A DNA stretch of 64,000 nucleotides from Clostridia bacterium UC5.1-2E3. GTDB lineage: Bacteria > Bacillota > Clostridia > Lachnospirales > Lachnospiraceae. The position numbers and the translations under genes were made by a program. The notes under the pieces were generated by a model. It worked only from the letters and a program-made list of their open reading frames with translations. It searched no databases and had not been told where the DNA came from. Location of the stretch: NCBI GenBank assembly GCA_001304875.1, contig BBZO01000005.1, positions 1-64,000 of the forward strand, read 5' to 3'. Positions 38,096 through 48,244 of this stretch are shown here, piece by piece (the stretch's first letter is position 1; each line of letters begins with the position of its first letter).

Positions 38096-38217
38096 ATGAA
38101 TTTTCAGACCATGGAATATTTCACCGCCATAGTAGAAAAGCGGGGCTTCACCAGAGCCGCCGCATCCCGCTGGAGCAGGTCTATCAGTGGAAAATGATTT
38201 CCTGGTTTGCCAGATAG
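38096..38217 (+). pseudogene. LysR-type regulator remnant (both ends kept, middle deleted)
   Basis: AAGGAGGAA and an ATG open MNFQTMEYFTAIVEKRGFTRAA, the classic LysR helix-turn-helix start. Within a few bases the sequence passes to RIPLEQVYQWKMISWFAR and a stop, which looks like a LysR C-terminus. About 250 codons between are missing. The gene is a deletion remnant and cannot encode a working regulator. Confidence 0.6.
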
Positions 38218-38257
38218 AGCGGAGCGGACAAAAATGAAAAATGGAACGACGAACATA

Positions 38258-38295
38258 CAGGCCGGTACGCGCCATAATCGACGCGTACCGGCCTG
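38258..38295 (+). terminator. 14-bp perfect terminator hairpin
   Basis: CAGGCCGGTACGCG (38258-38271) pairs perfectly with CGCGTACCGGCCTG (38282-38295), followed by TTATATCTTCATATTTT. It separates the LysR remnant from the two-component system. A TATAAT (38347-38352) upstream of the response regulator may be its -10 box; no good -35 was found. Confidence 0.75.
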
Positions 38296-38399
38296 TTATA
38301 TCTTCATATTTTACATTTTGGCAAAGATTCACACCCCCCATCGTGCTATAATTATGATATCTTTTAACAAACACAATCAACGAAACGAGGCAGATAAAA

Positions 38400-39080
38400 A
38401 TGAGTGCCAGAAACCGAATACTGGTCGTTGAGGACGACGCATCCATCCTGGATCTGATCTGTATGAATCTGGAGGCCGCCGGCTACGAGACCATCGCCGT
38501 GGGCGACGGCCTGGAGGCGGAGCGGCTTCTGCGGGAAAATGGCCCGGACACCGCCGACGGGGCGCTGGTGGACATCATGCTTCCCGGAAAGGACGGCTTC
38601 GAGCTGATGGAAGATTTCAAAAAACAGGGCATCCCCGTCCTCTATCTGACCGCAAAGGGCGACGTGGCCTCCAAAGTCAAAGGGCTGCGCCTGGGCGCGG
38701 AGGACTACATGGTCAAGCCCTTCGACGTGCTGGAGTTGTTTGTCCGCATGGAAAAAATGCTGGAGCGCACCGGGAAAATGAAGACCAGTCTCACTTGCGG
38801 GGATCTGGTGCTGGATTTAAAGAGTCACCGGGCGTTTGAGGCGGGGGTGGAGCTGGAACTGAAGCCCATGGAATTTGACCTGTTGGCAGTATTTTTGAAA
38901 AACCGGAATGTCCTTCTGGGGAGGAACCGCCTCCTGGATATGGTCTGGGGCGAGGAATTTTACGGGGAAACCAGGACCGTGGATGTCCATGTGGCGCGGC
39001 TGCGCAAGAAGGTGCGGGCCTGCAGCGCCATCCAGACGATCCCCAGACGGGGCTACCGGTTCGAGGATGATGAGACATGA
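38400..39080 (+). CDS. OmpR/PhoB-type response regulator
   Basis: A 226-residue regulator. The receiver domain has the acidic pair VVEDDAS, the phospho-acceptor Asp in VDIMLPGKDGFELM and the Lys in LYLTAKGDVASKVKGLRLGAEDYMVKPFD. The winged-helix DNA-binding domain follows (LKPMEFDLLAVFLKNRNVLLGRNRLLDMVWG, TRTVDVHVARLRKKV, IPRRGYRF). It overlaps the kinase gene by 4 bases. Targets are unknown; the lipoprotein gene downstream is a candidate. Intact. Confidence 0.92.
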   Translation: MSARNRILVVEDDASILDLICMNLEAAGYETIAVGDGLEAERLLRENGPDTADGALVDIMLPGKDGFELMEDFKKQGIPVLYLTAKGDVASKVKGLRLGAEDYMVKPFDVLELFVRMEKMLERTGKMKTSLTCGDLVLDLKSHRAFEAGVELELKPMEFDLLAVFLKNRNVLLGRNRLLDMVWGEEFYGETRTVDVHVARLRKKVRACSAIQTIPRRGYRFEDDET

Positions 39081-40432
39081 AACTGAGGGCAAAATTAAGC
39101 GGCCTGATCACCGCGGTTCTTCTGGTCAGCCTTGGCGGCTGCGGCAGTATGGCTGTCACAGGCTGCTGCGCACCAACGTGCGTCTGATGGCCGAAAATGA
39201 GCGGGAAAAGCTGGAGATCGCCGGGCGGGCGCTGGAGCAGGTGGGCACCCGGGAGGACTTTGAGGCCATGGGGGAGCTGGCGCGGGACGCCTATCTGAAA
39301 TATCAGTTTGACCGGTGCTACCCCGAGGCTACGTCCTGTTAAAATCCGATACGCCGATTGTCAACAAGACCGGCTATGAGATTCTGGATCCCGGCGGAAT
39401 CGGGGCCGATTACGGGATCCAGCGGCTGGGAGAGGAATACCTGCTTCTCATGCGGGAGCCCCTTTCCTACCCCGACGGCTTCTCCGTCCTGGCGGTCAAA
39501 AATGTAACCGGGCAGTGGAACGGTGTGCGGCGGCAGGCCATAATTTTCGGCGCATGCTTCCTGGCGGCGATTCTCGGCGCGGCGGCAGTTACCTTTTCTC
39601 TCACGGGCCGGATGCTCGGCGCGCTGGGAAAGCTGGAGCGGGCCGCGGGTGAAATCAGCCGCGGAAACCTGAGCACCCGCGTGGCAGTGGAGTCGGACGA
39701 GAGATGGGGCAGGTGGCGAAGGTATTTAACCAGATGTCCGGACAGGTGGAGAAGCAGGTGGAGGATCTGGAGCTTCTTCTGGGGGCGCTGGCCCATGAGA
39801 TGAAGACGCCGGTGACCTCGATCATGGGATACGCCGACAGCCTTCTGCGGGTGAAACTGAGCCCCGGGCAGCAGGAGAAGGCGGCCGCCAGCATTTACGC
39901 CGCCGGGAAGCGGATGGAGAAAATGTCCTCCAAGCTGCTGAGCCTGGTGGGCCTCTACGAAAATGAGTCCGTAGAGATGAAGGAACTCTTCGTCTCTCAT
40001 CTGCTTAGCCAGGCAGAGGAGCAGACCCGGGAGTTTTTCTCCGCAAGGAACGTCCGTTTTTTGTGGAAATGCAGCCCGGAAATAAAAATTTCTGGGGATG
40101 AGACTCTCCTTGTGAGTCTGATTGCCAATCTGGCCGAAAATGGCTGTAAGGCGTCCCCGGCGGGCGGCACCGTCTGGGGCGAGGCGGTGTTTACCGATCA
40201 TGTGGAGCTTGTGATCCGCGACCGCGGGTGCGGCATTCCGGAGAAGGACCTGGCCCGCGTGAAGGAGCCGTTTTATATGGCTGACAAATCCAGGAGCAGG
40301 AGCCAGGGCGGCTCCGGTCTGGGGCTGGCCCTCGGCGAGCGGATTGCGAAGCTTCACGGGGCGGAGCTTACGATTGCCAGCGAGGAGGGCGCGGGCACGG
40401 AGGTGACCGTGAGTTTCCCGCCGCGCCGGTGA
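39077..40432 (+). CDS. Sensor histidine kinase, at least three frameshifts
   Basis: Partner of the preceding regulator. It starts MKLRAKLSGLITAVLLVSLGG as the first membrane segment. An extracellular part (LMAENEREKLEIAGRALEQVG) and a second membrane segment (AIIFGACFLAAILGAAAVTFSL) follow, then a HAMP-like region (LERAAGEISRGNLSTRV). The H-box is LAHEMKTPVTSIMGYADSLL, the N-box LIANLAENGCKAS, and the ATP-lid motifs DRGCGIPEKDL and GGSGLGLAL. Breaks lie near 39,150, 39,335 and 39,705. All catalytic motifs remain in the restored frame. About 452 residues. Confidence 0.85.
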
Positions 40433-40588
40433 AAAAGTTACAACCTGTTTACAAGCCGGTGATTTCTTTGCCGTCCGCCTGGCGTATGATGAGGAGGAGG
40501 GCGGGAAAGAGAGCGCCGGCGTTGTCCAGTGTGTTTCGGCGTGCTGGGCGCCGGTACGGAAAAATGCCGCCGCGAAAGGAGAGCGGAA

Positions 40589-41880
40589 ATGAGATTTGAA
40601 GAAACAGCAAAGAAGATCGGTATACTTGCCCTGCTGGCAGCGGTGTCGGCTTCTGCCGCGGCCTGCGGCAGCGAGAATATGGTGAAAGCCCCGGTGGTGG
40701 GAACGCTGGATCCGGCGCAGGGAGGGACAGGCCGGCGCCGGGGGAGCCGAAGGGAAACGGGATAACCGGCGCCGTAGGTGCTGCGGAGAGCGGGACGCTG
40801 GCGCTGAGGGAGCCGAAGGGAACGGGGCATCCGATGCCGGGGAGCAGATGCAGCCCCCGGACCGCTACACCGCCGGCATCCGGTCCGAGGGACTTACCGT
40901 CATAGCCGATGCCCGGTGATCGCCGAGCATCTGGACTCCATCGGCGTGCGCGCTGTGGAGCTGGCTCCCTATGGGCTGGGAGATCTGACACATTTTAAGA
41001 AAATCACAGAGGCGCAGGGGATCACCTGGGGGGAGCAGGATGAGTCCGGCTGGGAGGAGTACGGACTCATCGCCGGGCATTCCGCGGATGGGGCCTGTGA
41101 ATTTTCATTTGTCAGCGGTGAGAAGGAACAGAGCACGCCTCTGTTCTGGATGAGCTCGCTGGTGAGACCTACGGCTCCAGTGCGGATTTCGACGGCGGGG
41201 ACATCTCCGGCATGAGCTTTACGGAGGAGGAGCGGACAGCGCTGGAGGAGCAGTTTAAGGAGAGGTCTGAGGAGATTCTCCAGCAGCTGGGCGGCGGGGA
41301 ATTTGTCCTCCGGGACATGCGCTGGCGCGCGCTCCGGCATCTGGCGGGAACCGGCGGCTGGGAGTTCTCCGGCGACTATGCACTGCTTCTGGAGTATGTG
41401 AAGACGGTGGACGGAGTCATGCTGCCCCACGGCGGGAGCGGCTATATTAATTCGGACAGAGGGCAGTATGTGACCTTTGTCTATGGCGGCGACGGCACGC
41501 TTCTGGAGCTTAAGGATATTTCCCGCGAGACGGTAGGAGAGCTTGAGACGGGGGCGTTCTACCTGCCGTTCGAGTCCATTTCACAGATCTTCGAGCAGTA
41601 TTGCAGAACCTACTACAGCGAGATTACGTCATCGGCGCAGGAAAATGACTTCGCCCCGGTCGCCGGGCTGGATATTCTGGTGGACGAGGTGCGGCTGGAA
41701 TACTGGATGGAGCTTGACGGCGAGACGGGAAAGGGCGAGATTTTCCCGGTGTGGAGCTTTGCCGGGCACACAAAAACCCGCTACGAGACGGGGATGGAGG
41801 AGCGGATTTCCGGGCAGTGGGTGATGCTCACGGCGGACGCGGGACGGGAACATTTGCAGACCTGGGTGCAAATCAACTAA
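40589..41880 (+). CDS. Putative lipoprotein of unknown family, frameshifted
   Basis: Begins MRFEETAKKIGILALLAAVSASAAACGSEN, a lipoprotein signal with a Cys. The frame is lost around 40,720-40,900, where the DNA has two imperfect copies of a segment containing GGGAGCCGAAGGGAA (near 40,741 and 40,809). It is recovered as VIAEHLDSIGVRAVELAPYGLGDL, breaks again near 41,160, and continues MSFTEEERTALEEQFKERSEEILQQLGGG to the end. No known catalytic motif. It sits behind a two-component pair, a common place for a signal-linked lipoprotein in Lachnospiraceae. I do not assign a function. Confidence 0.6.
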
Positions 41881-41947
41881 AATACTATACTATTGCTCAT
41901 TTTTGTGTTAAAGTATACACAGTTAATAAATCGTAAGGATAAGAAAA

Positions 41948-42930
41948 ATGAGCCAGTATATAGTGTTGGATTTAGAGTGGAACCAGAGCTCGCGCGGCAA
42001 GGAGGGCTCCGTGAACTGCCTGCCGTTCGAGATCATTGAGATCGGCGCGGTGAAGCTGGACGAGAATTTCAGAACCGTCTCCGAGTTCCACAGACTTATA
42101 AGGCCCAGAGTGTACCGCCAGATGCATTTTAAAATATCGGAGGTCACCCACATGTCCATGGAGGAGCTGGAGCACGAGGGGCTTAAGTTCGAGGACGCCG
42201 TGGAGGAGTTCATCGGCTGGTGCGGCGACGACTACGTGCTGTGCACCTGGGGAAACATGGACCTGACGGAGCTCCAGAGGAACATGGTCTATCACGGGCT
42301 GGAGATTCCGTTCCCGTTTCCGCTTTTTTACTACGACGTGCAGAAGATCTACAGCCTCCTGCACAGCGACGGGAAGCAGAAGGATTCCCTGGACCGGGTT
42401 GTGGAGGAGCTGGGACTTCTGGAGGGCCGCCCCTTTCACCGCGCGCTGGACGACGCCTACTACACTGGCAGAGTGATGGCGTCTGTGGATTTGGGCAGAT
42501 GAAGGACTACATTTCCGTGGACTATTACCGTCTTCCCGAGTACCCGGACGAGGAGATTTATCTTAAGTTTCCCAGCTATTCCAAGTTCGTCTCCCGTACC
42601 TTTGAGACGAAGGAGGAGGCCGTCTCGGAAAAATATATCACCGATGTGGTCTGCTATAAATGCGGCCGCACCCTGCGAAAGAAAATCCGCTGGTTCCTGG
42701 CAAACCAGAAGGTATATCTGTGCCTGGCCGTCTGCCCGGAGCACGGCCCCGTGAAGGCGAAGATCCGCATCAAAAAGGCGGAGGACGGAAGCCTGTACGT
42801 GGTGAAAACGGCAAAGATCACTGACGAGGAAGGCGTGGACAAGCTGCTGGCCAGGCGCGAGGAGGCCAGGCGGAAGCGCGTGGAGAAGAATAAATTAAAG
42901 AGGGCGGCGAAGAAGGCGCTGCGGTCGTGA
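41948..42930 (+). CDS. DEDD-type 3'-5' exonuclease domain protein, one frameshift
   Basis: The N-terminal 185 residues are an exonuclease of the DnaQ/KapD type: YIVLDLEWNQ (first Asp/Glu pair), EIIEIGAVKLDENF, VLCTWGNMDLTEL and FHRALDDAYYTGRVM (His and last Asp). The frame breaks near 42,495. The C-terminal part (ISVDYYRLPEYPDEEIYLKFPSYSKFVSRTF, then CYKCGRTLRKKIRWF and CLAVCPEHG) holds two Cys pairs like a zinc ribbon and ends in a very basic helix. About 327 residues when corrected. Substrate unknown. Confidence 0.8.
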
Positions 42931-42948
42931 GAAAATGGGAGTGGAGGC

Positions 42949-43197
42949 GTGCGGTTGATACAGGGAGATGCGAAAATAAAGAATATAGACGAACTGGAAT
43001 TTGCGGTGTTCTGCATTGAGAATATAGCGATTAGGCTTGGGAAACATGCAGAGCAGGTCTACAGTGCACTGACTGAAAAAAGCAGTATTCTTGACGACTA
43101 TATCATACCTGAATATGAAATACTGCATACACAAAGCAAAGAATATATTGTGGATGATATCATCAGTCTGATGAAGGAAAAAGGGATTGAGATATGA
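42949..43197 (+). CDS. DUF3791-like small protein
   Basis: An 82-residue protein: KIKNIDELEFAVFCIENIAIRLGKHAEQVYSALTEKSSILDDYIIPEYEILHTQSKEYIVDDIISLMKEKG. The pattern FxIFCIENxA and LHTQxxEYIVDDI matches DUF3791 as I know it. Members are encoded in small operons next to DUF3990 proteins in gut Firmicutes. Its stop overlaps the ATG of the next gene, so it is coupled to the DUF3990 remnant. It may act as a partner or antitoxin; this is inference. Confidence 0.65.
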   Translation: MRLIQGDAKIKNIDELEFAVFCIENIAIRLGKHAEQVYSALTEKSSILDDYIIPEYEILHTQSKEYIVDDIISLMKEKGIEI

Positions 43198-43407
43198 TTT
43201 TGTATCATGGTTCTTATTGACTTGGTGATTGGCGGAGTAGCCAACGACAAGGTTTTCAACACCGTGGAATTATATTTTGATCATCTGATCAACAGGGAAG
43301 AAGCGATTCGGCGTCTTCGCTATGAAAAACCGAACCTGCAGGTTTGTTTTCGTACCCAGCGCGCGATTGAAGCGTGCCTGCGTTATAAAGGAAGTGAATC
43401 GATATGA
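43194..43407 (+). pseudogene. DUF3990 gene with internal deletion
   Basis: ATG at 43194 gives MILYHGS, the conserved start of DUF3990 proteins, then jumps to YDLVIGGVANDKVFNTVELYFDH, a C-terminal-half motif of the same family, and ends RTQRAIEACLRYKGSESI. About 100 central residues are missing and the junction is out of frame (stop after 8 codons). The shift is of the opposite sign to the single-base losses elsewhere, consistent with a real deletion. DUF3990 is thought to relate to ADP-ribosyltransferase-type folds; the active centre would be gone. Confidence 0.65.
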
Positions 43408-43616
43408 CTGCAAATCCAATCCTGCTCCAAAAGAAATACGCCCGGGTTGTCGAACAGTTTGCCAGGAAGAACGGGCTCTCTCTGGACGAAGCACTCGATT
43501 TCTTCTATCATTCAGAAACATACCGTCTGATCAGCGAAGGCGTGTCAGACATGCATTGTATGAGCGACGGATATCTGGCCGGTGAGCTTACCATGGAGTA
43601 CCATAATGAGATATGA
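43404..43616 (+). CDS. Small conserved protein of the DUF3791/DUF3990 cassette
   Basis: A 70-residue protein: MTANPILLQKKYARVVEQFARKNGLSLDEALDFFYHSETYRLISEGVSDMHCMSDGYLAGELTMEYHNEI. The LLQKKYAR...ISEGVSDMHCMSDxYLxxEL pattern is widely conserved next to DUF3990 genes and is often also labelled DUF3791. It overlaps the DUF3990 remnant by 4 bases and ends at a strong terminator. It is intact while the gene before it is not, which fits a protective or regulatory role (inference). Confidence 0.65.
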   Translation: MTANPILLQKKYARVVEQFARKNGLSLDEALDFFYHSETYRLISEGVSDMHCMSDGYLAGELTMEYHNEI

Positions 43617-43663
43617 AAACGCTGCCGTTTCAGAGAGAGATACTCGTGAAACGGCAGCGTTTT
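43616..43663. terminator. 17-bp perfect bidirectional terminator
   Basis: AAAACGCTGCCGTTTCA (43616-43632) pairs perfectly with TGAAACGGCAGCGTTTT (43647-43663), with A- and T-tracts at both ends. It serves the plus-strand DUF cassette and the converging minus-strand surface protein gene. Confidence 0.9.
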
Positions 43664-43666
43664 ATG

Positions 43667-46600
43667 TTATTGGGCGATCCGTGCGCCGTCTGCTCCTACC
43701 AGATAGCCATCTGGCGTCTGGCGGTTGACGTAAAGCGCTCCGCGGGTTCCGTCAGAAACGGTGTTGAAATAGTACATCTTTCCGTCAATAGTCTGCCACC
43801 CGGTCAGCATTCTGCGCGTGTGCCGTCGGGAACTGGATACAGGTAGTAGATATTTCCGTCCACATCTGTAAACCAGCCTGTCTGCATATATCCATTTTCA
43901 TCAAAGTGATACCATTCGCTCTGCCCGTTCCAGGTCAGATATTTCCAACAGTTTGTCGCATAGGGGCCTTCATAGGTTTTGAACCTCCATCCGATCATGT
44001 CTTCCTGCCAGCTGCCTTCCGGATGCCGGCTGATGGTGCTTGTGCTGCCAGAACCGCCGGAGCTGCCGGAGGAGGTGGAAGAACCGGAGGTTTTCTTTGT
44101 GTTCGTAAAGGTCAGTATGAACTCAGAAAAATGATCTGTCGTTATTTCAATGTAACTTCCGCCGTCGGAACCTTTCTGGATGGTTTTCTGGAAACTATCG
44201 GTTCCCTCAGAGTGGACGTGTTCTACATCCGCGTAACGGGTTTCCACAGAAGCGGGTATCGGAATACGGAAGGTGATGGAAAACGCGCCGTCCAGATCAA
44301 AGGGAGAAGCTTTCTGGATCGGATGTCCGTCAAGATCTTCCAAAGCATAAGTTGCGTGGATATCGTATGTCATTTTTTCAATGTATGGGGTGATGCTCTC
44401 TACAACTTTGCTTCCATTTTCGTCCAGAATAATCTCTCCGTTTTCATCCTTTTTATAAACGACAGAGACATTCATGGAAACGTCTTTCAACTCCTGCTGC
44501 GTGCTGATGATGGCTTTTTGGCCTTCTGCCAGGTGCCCCTTATCCATCATGGAAGCAACTATGTTTCCGGAGATTTTTACGGTGTAATCCTGTACGGCTT
44601 TATTTCCTGTCAAGTCCTCTTCCAGCGTGTTTATCAGAGAATCTTTGTCAGCTTCCAGTTTTGATTCCTGTTCCTCGGTTAAACTTCCGTCCACTGCCGG
44701 AATGTCGGGCTGACTAATGGAAATCACAATTTCGGAGGGCTGGCTGCCGCTCTCGGCATTCAGTGAGCTGTCGATGATGACGAGAGATACTTTCACGGTC
44801 ATACCGGTTGTGCTGGACGTTACTGTGATAGTTGCGGTGCCGGCGCTTCTGGCGGTCACCGTAACAGAACCGTCATTATTATCCGTAAGCTCTGCTGTTG
44901 TCTGATTGTCCAGCGACCAGGCGTAGGGGCCGTACAGCATCGAAGAGACGGAAAGCTCTACTGTATTGCGTGCAGATTCGCTGGATTCATTGGCATCCAG
45001 CTGAAGCGTGGCTCCGTTTGGAACTTCTTTTCCATCTGCCATCAGATAGAAGGATGCTTCGTCTGTCTCAAATACCTCGTACATGCCGTCGGCGTTCAAG
45101 CCTGTCTGATATCCTTCGGCCAGATACGCGGGGGACGGATCATGGGAGAAATACCCACCCGTGATAAAACCGGTTTTGTCTGTACTGAGAACCGCGCAGC
45201 TGCCACCATTGATAGAATGAAACTCACCGCCCGAGATAGCGAGTGAAATCAGGTCAATGGCAGATGAGTCATTTCCCTGTGGGTTGTTCTGAATCAACGC
45301 AGTATAGCCCGAGATGGTTCCTCCCGAGATATTCACATGTATGGGGAGCTTCGTTGTATGCTGTGCGACAGCGATACCGGTGCCTATGGTTGTGCTTCCG
45401 TTTCCGTTGGGATCGGATTCTGTGGGAGCGGCAGTTCCGGTAATGCTGGGAGAGTCCTCGACGGTGAGGTTTCCGGCGCGGATTTCAAGACCGCCTTCTG
45501 CTCCTGTGATGTCAGCATTTCCTCCGATGGTTGTATCTGCATAGCCGGCCAGGTAGAGGCCGAGGCCCTCGGATTCAATTTTTGCGTCTTTACCTATGTA
45601 GATGGATGGAACCGGACCAGAGGTATTCTTGATTGTACCATTTACGTAGACTCCGCTTCCTGTGGTTCCTTCATTGTCTGTTTTGCTGATAAGCGTTCCG
45701 TATATCTCAGCGCTGGTTCCATAATCGCTGCCAGAATTTCCGGTGAAGAATACAGGCGACCATCCGATCAGGGTTACATCCTCCCCGATAATGACAGTGC
45801 TGTAGTCTTCCTTCTGTTCGGAAGTACCCCAGAGCATTACAGGAGCATAATACGGCTCCGCCTCTTTGACCGTTCCCTGTCCTGTCACCTCAAGTGCTCC
45901 GCCCTGGATGTTAAAATGCTGATTCTTCGCGAAGCTGATGCTGTGTCCGTTCAGATCCAGAGTCAGAGAACGGCTGTTGTTTACAGGAATGGAGGTCACG
46001 GATTCTATGTCGGCCAGAAGTACAATCGTGTCACCGTCTTCTGCTTTTGCAAATGCGTTTTCCAGAGAGGAGTAGGAGGTTCCGTCAATGGAAGCGATGC
46101 CCTCGCCGAAAATGACATTGGGGATCAGAGTTTCATTTTCATATACGTAGAAGACCTGATCGGCTGTTCCCGGATGATTCTGATTTGCCGTTTTTCCGTT
46201 TATTTCCAAATCGATGATATTGACAGTCAGATTTGCGCAGCTGCCTTTGTTGTTTTGGAAAATAAGAAGGCCGGCCCAGGCGGTATTCGTTTCTGAACCA
46301 TGTGCGCTGTAAACATTTCGCTCCAGATTGATGGCTGCGGTATTGCTTCCATAGTTAGATACGCGGATGGCGTTGGTTGTATCCCAGTTCAGATCGATAA
46401 AGCGGTTGTCCGAGATATCAATAACTGCGTTTTCCTCCAGCTGATAGAAGCTGATGCAGTTGTGGCGGAAGGAATCGCCATAGAATGTATTGTTGCAGAT
46501 TTCACTTCCGTCGGCCATGGAATAGCCGTCGGTCTGGCTGAATTCCAGCCCGTTATACATTACAGCATCATCGCCTTCTTTTCCAAAGACGCAGTCGGTG

Positions 46601-47857
46601 ATGGAAACGGTTCCGCCAACTTTTAAATTAATAGCCGGGTTGAATTCAACGTTTGCGATGGAGTGATGATGCAGTCATGCATAGTAAACGCTTCATCTGT
46701 ATCTACATAGATGAACGACTGCCTGGACGTTGCGCTTCCGCTGATGGAATGACCATTTCCCTCCAACGTGATGTTGTCAGCATTGATGTGCAGTGACTCT
46801 GTTAAAATCACATCTGTTAAAAGCTCGATGGTATCCCCGTCTTGCGCCGCAGTAACTGCCGCCGGCAGAGTGGAATATTCTGTTCCATCGATGGAGGCCG
46901 CCATATCGCCGTCTGCCAGCACCACGGCGTATACGCTGAAATGCTCAGCCGTGCAGGTGAGAGCGCCGTTGTCTATATATGTGTCGACCTCCTCCGCCGG
47001 GCTTTCCGTGTCGTCCTCAAAGTGATAGATCATAAGATCCTGCTGATCGGCGGTTTCTTCCAGTCTGAGGTTACTGAAGGCGACACGAAGTTCCCCTTTG
47101 GAAGTGTCTGGCTGTATCTGCTGACCTTCGCTGTCCCAGAGCGTAAGGTCAAATAATTCCATATCCTGGACAGCGGCAGCCTGTTCCTCCTGCCGCAGCT
47201 GGTTTACTGTGGCTGAGGCTGTTTCTGTGTCATGCTCTGCAGTAAGCCTTTTTACTTTCAATGAGACGCCTTCGGGAAGCACGCCGGGGTCTGCGGTTAC
47301 AGTAACCGTGGTTCCGTCGGCCTCTGCGGTCAGAACCATTTCCTCAAGTTCTTCATTGTCCCGAATCGTAACAAGAATTTCCGGTAGCTCCTCGGTGGCC
47401 AGTTCGTACCCTTCCAGATCGGGAATTGGAGCGAAAACATATTCTGCGTACTCTGTCTCCTCGTAGTCGTCGAAGCATTCCCACTCTACATCGATGCGGG
47501 CGGTGCTTTTTTACTGTTCTCTCTGGATTCATCCCGGACAACCGCGGTAAGTCGGGAAGGAAATTGCTCTAAGAGATCGGAAAGTTCCGGCTTTTCCGTA
47601 AATTCATAAGTCTCTTTTTTGAGCGGTTTAAAGGAGAGAATAGTCAAGTCTCCCCCGTCAGAATCGGATGATGTCGCGATTTCAACGAAATCAGAAGAAG
47701 TTGCGATTCTGGCGGAATTCCTTAGATGTCTGCCTAAAGGCTTGTCCACACGTTCCGTGCGGGAATTCTGACCGCTGTTCACAGCGGCCATGGCAGGCAG
47801 AGTTGTACTGGCTGCCAGCGCAATACTCAACAGTACTGCTAAATGTTTCCTTTTCAT
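43667..47857 (-). CDS. Large secreted surface protein with cell-wall-binding repeats, frameshifted
   Basis: Starts at 47857 with a signal peptide (MKRKHLAVLLSIALAASTTL to AMAA). Next come a repeated ATSSD motif, a region of Asp/Glu-rich beta domains, then a parallel-beta-helix-like stretch with repeated units (SSLENAFAKAEDGDTIVLLAD and LPAAVTAAQDGDTIELLTD). A Big_2-type Ig domain follows (WSLDNQTTAELTDNNDGSVTV), then a Ser/Gly linker and C-terminal choline-binding-type repeats (WYHFDENGYMQTGWF, DGKMYYFNTVSDG). It is held on the wall by the repeats. Breaks lie near 47,510, 46,650 and 43,810. About 1,395 residues corrected. Confidence 0.8.
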
Positions 47858-47892
47858 ACATAGTCCTCCTGGTTGCAGTGAAATGGATATGC

Positions 47893-47937
47893 TACCAAAT
47901 GGTAGCATTTGTGAGTTTATTATGCCACCATTTGGTA
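47893..47937. promoter_or_regulatory. Paired inverted operator between surface protein gene and XRE regulator
   Basis: TACCAAATGGTAGCAT (47893-47908) and, on the other strand, TACCAAATGGTGGCAT (47922-47937) are near-identical 16-bp sites in inverted orientation. The first is itself a 7-bp palindrome (GCTACCA/TGGTAGC). They fill the 100-base gap between the divergent genes and are likely bound by the XRE protein, controlling both. Confidence 0.7.
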
Positions 47938-47958
47938 ATATTTTCAAGGGTGATTGTT

Positions 47959-48206
47959 ATGTTTTTTCAACGGTTGGAGGATCTTCGGATCGATCACGAT
48001 AAGACGCAGCAGGATATAGCCGATATTCTCCATTGTAAGAGGGAGGTGTACCGGCGATATGAAAAGGAGTCCGGGAAATCCCTGTGTGGGCGGTAATCAC
48101 ACTGGCGCAGTATTATAACTGCACGACGGACTATATTTTAGGTCTTAGCCCGGTCAAATCCCCGGCTGTGCCAGGCAAAACCTCGTCAGATAAAAAAGAA
48201 AGGTGA
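47959..48206 (+). CDS. Small XRE-family helix-turn-helix regulator, one frameshift
   Basis: MFFQRLEDLRIDHDKTQQDIADILHCKREVYRRYEKG, then VREIPVWAVITLAQYYNCTTDYILGLSPVKSP. This is a classic XRE DNA-binding domain with its five helices. One G is missing near 48,076 and is restored to join the two parts; the end is at 48206. About 83 residues. It is divergent from the surface protein gene with a paired operator between. The likely target is that gene and itself. Confidence 0.8.
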
Positions 48207-48239
48207 CGATACCAGCGAATTGCGGTACCGTCACCTTTT
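48199..48239. terminator. Bidirectional terminator between XRE and carboxypeptidase genes
   Basis: AAAGGTGACG (48199-48208) pairs with CGTCACCTTT (48229-48238), extended by TACC/GGTA, with T-rich flanks on both strands. The XRE stop codon lies inside the stem. Confidence 0.8.
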
Positions 48240-48244
48240 GAATT

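Noticed and set aside
40720-40830. Repeat around GGGAGCCGAAGGGAA as a CRISPR or VNTR array
   Set aside because: Only two imperfect copies inside the low-complexity linker of a lipoprotein gene; no regular spacing. No CRISPR array was seen anywhere in the window.
45337-46296. 319-codon plus-strand open frame opposite the surface protein
   Set aside because: Shadow frame; composition is Cys/Ser/Gly-rich nonsense and the opposite strand has clear repeat domains.
43667-47857. Programmed frameshifting in the surface protein
   Set aside because: There is no slippery sequence with a downstream structure at the breaks, and identical one-base losses occur in unrelated genes.
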